Shown here one piece after another: positions 5,242 through 8,060 of a DNA stretch of 8,060 bases. This DNA comes from Planctomycetota bacterium (GTDB lineage: Bacteria > Planctomycetota > DG-23 > SLPQ01), in contig JAGHCE010000057.1 of NCBI GenBank assembly GCA_021160625.1, positions 1 through 8,060 on the forward strand, given 5' to 3'. The notes below the pieces were generated by a model. The model saw only the letters and a list, made by a program, of their open reading frames with translations, did no database searches and had not been told where the DNA came from. Position 1 is the stretch's first letter. Each line of letters begins with the position of its first letter. A program made the position numbers and the translations under genes.

Positions 5242-5281
5242 CACTGGTGGCTTGTCCACCAGTGTGGGGGTCTTCGCCCCC
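5242..5281. repeat. Module D double hairpin, copy 2
   Basis: The first hairpin (5242-5264) is identical to copy 1. The second (5266-5281) pairs GGGGG with CCCCC around T-CTTC-G. Compared with GGAGGG-CTTC-CCCTCC in copy 1, an A-T pair has become G-C and the closing G-C pair has become a T-G wobble. Confidence 0.8.
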
Positions 5282-5347
5282 TTTCCGTTATGAAGGACTA
5301 TCTTCAGCCCCTTTTTGCTATGGAGGCGGTGCGGGCCTCCTTTGGCC

Positions 5348-5375
5348 TTGACCCTTGTCTGCCGGGCTATAGAAT
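5348..5375 (+). promoter_or_regulatory. Sigma70-like promoter for the membrane-protein pair
   Basis: TTGACC (5348-5353) and TAGAAT (5370-5375) are separated by 16 bases, each 5 of 6 to consensus. It begins eight bases beyond the last hairpin of island 2. The predicted start near 5382 argues against translation beginning at the ATG at 5374. Confidence 0.5.
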
Positions 5376-5427
5376 GCGCGCTGTGATGGAAGAACGCGAG
5401 GCAACCTCTCTTGAAGACAAAGGCCGG

Positions 5428-7278
5428 ATGAAGACCGGCGATATTGCCGTTTTGCTGCTTGTCTCGTTTTTGGGCATAACCCGCGTCTGGGTTGGCGGCT
5501 ATCGCTTCGGTGTGGCGGACAACGCGTGGCAGGTGCCGGCCGTCCGGGCGCTGGCGACGGGCGAGTTTTCCCACGATTACATCTTCCAGGCACCCCCGAA
5601 GCTTTCGCTGTTTTTCGCATCATTCGCGTTTCTGGGCCGGCGGCTCGCCATTGAACCTCTCTATTTCGCCGCTTATGTCTCGGCTTCGATGGCAAGCACG
5701 GTGGCGCTTTTCCTGCTGGCGCGAAGGATGTTGGCAAGCCCTTCGGCGGCGCTCCTGGCGGTACTGCTGCTCCTGACAAGAAAGCAGGTTGTCGCAGGGG
5801 CAAACACGTGGGACCCGCTTTTTCTGCCGCGCGTGGCGGCGATGCCGTTCCTTCTTCTCGGATGGCTTTATCTATTGAAAGGCAGGTTTGCCAACGCGGG
5901 CCTCCTTCTGGGCGGCGCCTTCGCCGTTCATCCGCTTACCGGGCTTTACGGCGGCGCTATCGGCGTCCTCACAATTGTTATCAGTCGGCCAAGATGCGGC
6001 CGTCCACTGGGACGTTTCGCGGCAGGAGCGGCGCCGCTTGTGCTACTTGCCCTGTGGTATGCCAGGGGCACGGGTGCGCCTATCCTGAATGCAAGTGCCG
6101 ACTGGTACCGGGCGATGCTCGTGCGGAACCTCCACCATTTGAAACCCACCGGGTTCCCCCGGATGGCCGGGCTGCTTCTTTTCGGCCTGTGGGCCGGTTC
6201 ATCCTTCGGGTGGGGAAAGGACTCCAAGCGCTGTGACCTTCTCCTGGGCGCAACTGCAGCAGCAGCGATCGTGTTTATGTATTTCGCCGCGGCCGAGACC
6301 TTCGGGCGTATAATCGGGCTCGCCGAGCCGGAGAGAGCGCTCTTGAATCCGCCTGCGCTGGCCGTCCTGCAGCCGCTGAGGATATCGGGCGTGTTTGGAA
6401 TCCTCGTCCTCATAGCCATAGCAGGCGTGATGTGGCAGGGAGCCGGGAAGGGGCTCCTCGGAAGGCTTGCCATGGCGGGGGCCGCCGTGGCGCTTTTCTT
6501 TGCCCACCTGGTGGTGGGTGTCATATTCCTCGCCGCGGTGATCCTCGCCGGAAGGGGCACCTCGCGGAGTCGGAGTGCCGGAGTCATCGCGGTGATGATT
6601 GCGGGGCTCGTTGTTTCGCTTGTTTTCCACAAGACGCTTCTTGTGCTCCTGTTCGCCGTGGGGGGGCTCTCGATCATCTCCACCGGGGTGTTGCGGGGAA
6701 TGCTCATCACCCCCGCCGCCGCCACGCTGGGCGTACTCGTCGTCATAGTCGGGGTGCTTCCCGTGAAGTGGGCGCCGCTTGCCGCAAGGAGAGTGTTCGG
6801 CGACGGCGTAAACGTGGAGACCTCCAGGTACGTCCATCCCATTCGCCTGACGGTCTCCGGCAACGCCGCTTTCCTGGAGGCCTCCGCCTGGATATCCGAA
6901 AACGTCAGGCCCGATGAGATTACCATAATCCCGCCGTGGTGGGAGGGCTTCCGCGCGGCCTCCGGCAGGCCGGTTTTCGGGACCTACAAGGACGGCACGC
7001 TCATTTTCTTCGACGAGGATCTCGCCGGCGAATGGCTTGCCAGGATGTCCCTGGTCGGTATGCGGCTTGCGGAAAACACCGGGCCGAACCTGCCGCGATG
7101 CGAGAGGAATGCGTACGCGGTGCTCGACGAGCGGCAAGTCCTCGAGGCCGCCCGGCGTTTCGGCGCTGCGTACATAGTCCGGCCGGAGGGAGGCCTTCCC
7201 GGTTTCGCCCAGGTCTACGCCGGACACCATGTGCACATCTACCGGATCCCCGCTGCCGCTGCAGGTGCCGAAAGGTGA
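5428..7278 (+). CDS. Polytopic membrane protein with C-terminal soluble domain, possibly GT-C-like
   Basis: From the ATG at 5428 the product has 616 residues. About 11-13 hydrophobic segments fill residues 5 to about 447, beginning with a signal-anchor-like helix at 5-22. The final 165 residues are hydrophilic. The loop after helix 1 carries V-A-D31-N-A-W-Q-V-P-A-V, and later come N-T-W-D-P-L-F-L-P-R and A-V-H-P-L-T-G-L-Y. The C-terminal part has W-I-S-E-N-V-R-P-D-E, I-I-P-P-W-W-E-G-F-R and S-G-R-P-V-F-G-T-Y-K-D-G. This arrangement (acidic first outer loop, H-P-x-x-G, then a W-I-x-x-N...G-F-R...R-P domain) resembles, from memory, DUF6798-type and GT-C-fold membrane proteins that handle lipid-linked sugars. 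Catalysis is inference. AAAGG four bases before 5428 is a modest ribosome site. In-frame ATGs at 5386 and 5374 are alternatives without any such site. The next gene overlaps its stop, so the two are coupled. Confidence 0.7.
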   Translation: MKTGDIAVLLLVSFLGITRVWVGGYRFGVADNAWQVPAVRALATGEFSHDYIFQAPPKLSLFFASFAFLGRRLAIEPLYFAAYVSASMASTVALFLLARRMLASPSAALLAVLLLLTRKQVVAGANTWDPLFLPRVAAMPFLLLGWLYLLKGRFANAGLLLGGAFAVHPLTGLYGGAIGVLTIVISRPRCGRPLGRFAAGAAPLVLLALWYARGTGAPILNASADWYRAMLVRNLHHLKPTGFPRMAGLLLFGLWAGSSFGWGKDSKRCDLLLGATAAAAIVFMYFAAAETFGRIIGLAEPERALLNPPALAVLQPLRISGVFGILVLIAIAGVMWQGAGKGLLGRLAMAGAAVALFFAHLVVGVIFLAAVILAGRGTSRSRSAGVIAVMIAGLVVSLVFHKTLLVLLFAVGGLSIISTGVLRGMLITPAAATLGVLVVIVGVLPVKWAPLAARRVFGDGVNVETSRYVHPIRLTVSGNAAFLEASAWISENVRPDEITIIPPWWEGFRAASGRPVFGTYKDGTLIFFDEDLAGEWLARMSLVGMRLAENTGPNLPRCERNAYAVLDERQVLEAARRFGAAYIVRPEGGLPGFAQVYAGHHVHIYRIPAAAAGAER

Positions 7279-8060
7279 CTGCAAGACGAGGACTATTCAA
7301 GGCCGTGCAGATCATCCTTTCGTTTGCCCTCCTGGGGCTTGCCGTGTGGGTGGCCAGGCCCGCCGCGCTCTGGCGCGAGATGCTCGGCGTCAATGTGCCC
7401 TACCTACTGCTGTCACTGCTCTTTGTGCCGCTGCTCATAGCGCTGCGAGCGGCCAGGTGGCACATCCTGGCTAGGACGCGCCGCGAAGATATGCCCTTCG
7501 TGGAGTCCTTCCATTCTTATATGGGGGGCCTGGCTCTTTCCATCATAACACCCGCCGCCGAGCTCACCAGGGGCGCACTGGCGGCCCCACGGGACAAGGC
7601 CGGCTTCGTGGGTCTGGCCTTCCTGGACAAGCTGATAGACGCGACGGTTCTCTTTCTGCTTGCCTGCGGCGGGTTCAGCGTCATTGCCCCGGGTAAACTC
7701 AAGTATGCAGGGGCGGCGGGCGCCATGCTCGTTGTTGCAGGCTGGGGAGCCTCCCGGCCCATTGCGGGGTTTCTGGGCAACCTGCTGCCGAAATCGCGCA
7801 TAGCAGGAGCACTGCGGAGGGCGCTTGAAGCCGCTCACTCGGTAAGACCCGCCGTCTTAGTGAAGTGCTTTCTCGTCGCAGCGGCGAACTTCGTGCTGTA
7901 CTACTGCCACCTGTACCTCATTATGTACGCGTTCGCGCCGGAGATCGAGCCGGAGGCGGCGGCGCTTTTGCCGCTCATAACGCTCAGCCGCCTGGTGCCG
8001 AGCATCGGCGTTGGGCCCAGGGAATTCGCGGCGGGGGCCCTTTTCGCCAGGTTCGAATAC
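7275..8060 (+). CDS. UPF0104 / lysylphosphatidylglycerol-synthase-type membrane protein, partial
   Basis: A GTG start overlaps the upstream TGA as GTGA, and the frame stays open for 262 codons to the window edge, so the C-terminus is missing. Family marks of LPG_synthase_TM (PF03706, also AglD/MprF-type integral membrane domains) are visible: R58-A-A-R-W62 after a helix at about 43-57, S-Y-M-G-G-L-A-L-S-I-I-T-P-A-A-E-L-T-R-G at 81-100 (compare the family's G....PGR.GE..R), L-D-K-L-I-D-A about 20 residues later, and P-S-I-G-V-G-P-R-E-F near 240-250 (compare P.GGlG..E). Helices lie near 10-27, 43-57, 120-134, 145-160 and 195-215. Known members transfer or flip polar lipids or add sugars to lipid carriers. 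No aminoacyl-transferase domain is seen in the part present. Coupling to the GT-C-like protein suggests joint work on an envelope glycolipid, which is inference. Confidence 0.8.
   Translation, partial: MTARRGLFKAVQIILSFALLGLAVWVARPAALWREMLGVNVPYLLLSLLFVPLLIALRAARWHILARTRREDMPFVESFHSYMGGLALSIITPAAELTRGALAAPRDKAGFVGLAFLDKLIDATVLFLLACGGFSVIAPGKLKYAGAAGAMLVVAGWGASRPIAGFLGNLLPKSRIAGALRRALEAAHSVRPAVLVKCFLVAAANFVLYYCHLYLIMYAFAPEIEPEAAALLPLITLSRLVPSIGVGPREFAAGALFARFEY

Larger units (their letters stand above)
5045..5340. repeat. Repeat island 2: cluster of palindromic modules
   Basis: This is the second island of the family at 1084-1317. In order it holds a GC tail hairpin with TTTTT (5049-5068), module C (5078-5098), a degenerate GGCCAGGC-TT-GCCGCGCC palindrome (5119-5136), module B (5154-5169), module A with flank ATGTGGCACTGG (5181-5192) and hairpin 5205-5220, module D with its GC tail (5242-5281), a partial tail copy (about 5291-5320), and a last hairpin GGAGGC-N7-GCCTCC (5322-5340). 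The module order differs from island 1, but the flanks TGCTAYGGGG and CAATCAACYGACC are kept. It lies entirely between the pilin regulatory sites and the rightward promoter. Confidence 0.75.
4680..5427. other. Long intergenic control region between divergent genes
   Basis: No gene is supported in this 748-bp gap. From the left it holds the pilin leader and a sigma54-like element (4737-4752), an AT-richer stretch with an inverted repeat (4856-4882), two identical dyads (4936-4951, 4979-4994), repeat island 2 (5045-5340) and a rightward sigma70-like promoter (5348-5375). The frame of the downstream membrane protein stays open back to about 4945, but that part translates repeat DNA and is not counted as coding. 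Confidence 0.7.

Noticed and set aside
4945..5427. Upstream extension of the membrane protein into the intergenic region
   Set aside because: It translates the dyads and the repeat island (for example H-W-W-L-V-H-Q-type strings from module D), and a promoter lies inside it at 5348-5375.
6199..7284. Large minus-strand frames opposite the polytopic membrane protein
   Set aside because: They are rich in Arg, Gly and Pro with no recognisable motif, as expected of antisense frames in GC-rich coding DNA.
1..8060. tRNA or rRNA genes
   Set aside because: No cloverleaf with a GTTCRA-type T-arm and CCA-adjacent acceptor, and no rRNA-like stretch, was found by eye. A tRNAscan-SE and Infernal run would be decisive.

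Overview
This is a GC-rich bacterial window with six protein genes, two intergenic islands of palindromic repeats, and several readable promoters. The best guess for the source is a Planctomycetota-like or related uncultured bacterium. That guess rests on the long RNase HII-like protein, on a prepilin with a D-x-D-x-D-G...E-Y loop and a W-C-A-Y segment, and on the repeat islands. It comes from recalled family resemblance and no database search was made. Nothing here looks like a phage, a plasmid, a CRISPR locus or a defence system.

Layout: bases 1-54 are a short non-coding stub. An RNase HII-like gene runs leftward (55-1005) from its own sigma70-like promoter (1049-1076). Repeat island 1 (1084-1317) and a plain spacer lead to mnmA on the plus strand (1510-2610), which encodes the tRNA U34 2-thiouridylase. 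The -35 box of the next promoter overlaps the mnmA stop codon and drives an orphan branched-chain-amino-acid-type binding lipoprotein (2679-3905). A perfect 11-bp hairpin (3925-3953) serves as a shared terminator between that gene and a convergent prepilin gene (3981-4679, minus).

The 748-bp gap 4680-5427 is rich in signals. It holds a sigma54-like -24/-12 element for the pilin, two identical TGACA-N5-TGTCA dyads 43 bp apart about 200-255 bp upstream of it, repeat island 2 (5045-5340), and a sigma70-like promoter (5348-5375). That promoter faces right into a two-gene unit: a 616-residue polytopic membrane protein (5428-7278), then, with a GTGA overlap, a UPF0104/lysylphosphatidylglycerol-synthase-type membrane protein that runs off the window (7275-8060).

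The genes do not form one pathway. The first half is housekeeping (nucleic-acid and tRNA metabolism) plus solute uptake. The second half concerns the cell surface: a type IV pilus or pseudopilus subunit, then an envelope glycan or lipid pair. The most notable observations are the two repeat islands, whose shared hairpins differ by paired, compensatory changes; the RNase HII-like protein, whose junction-reading GRG motif is GYG and whose fourth acidic residue appears to be Glu; and the candidate sigma54 plus twin-dyad control region of the pilin.
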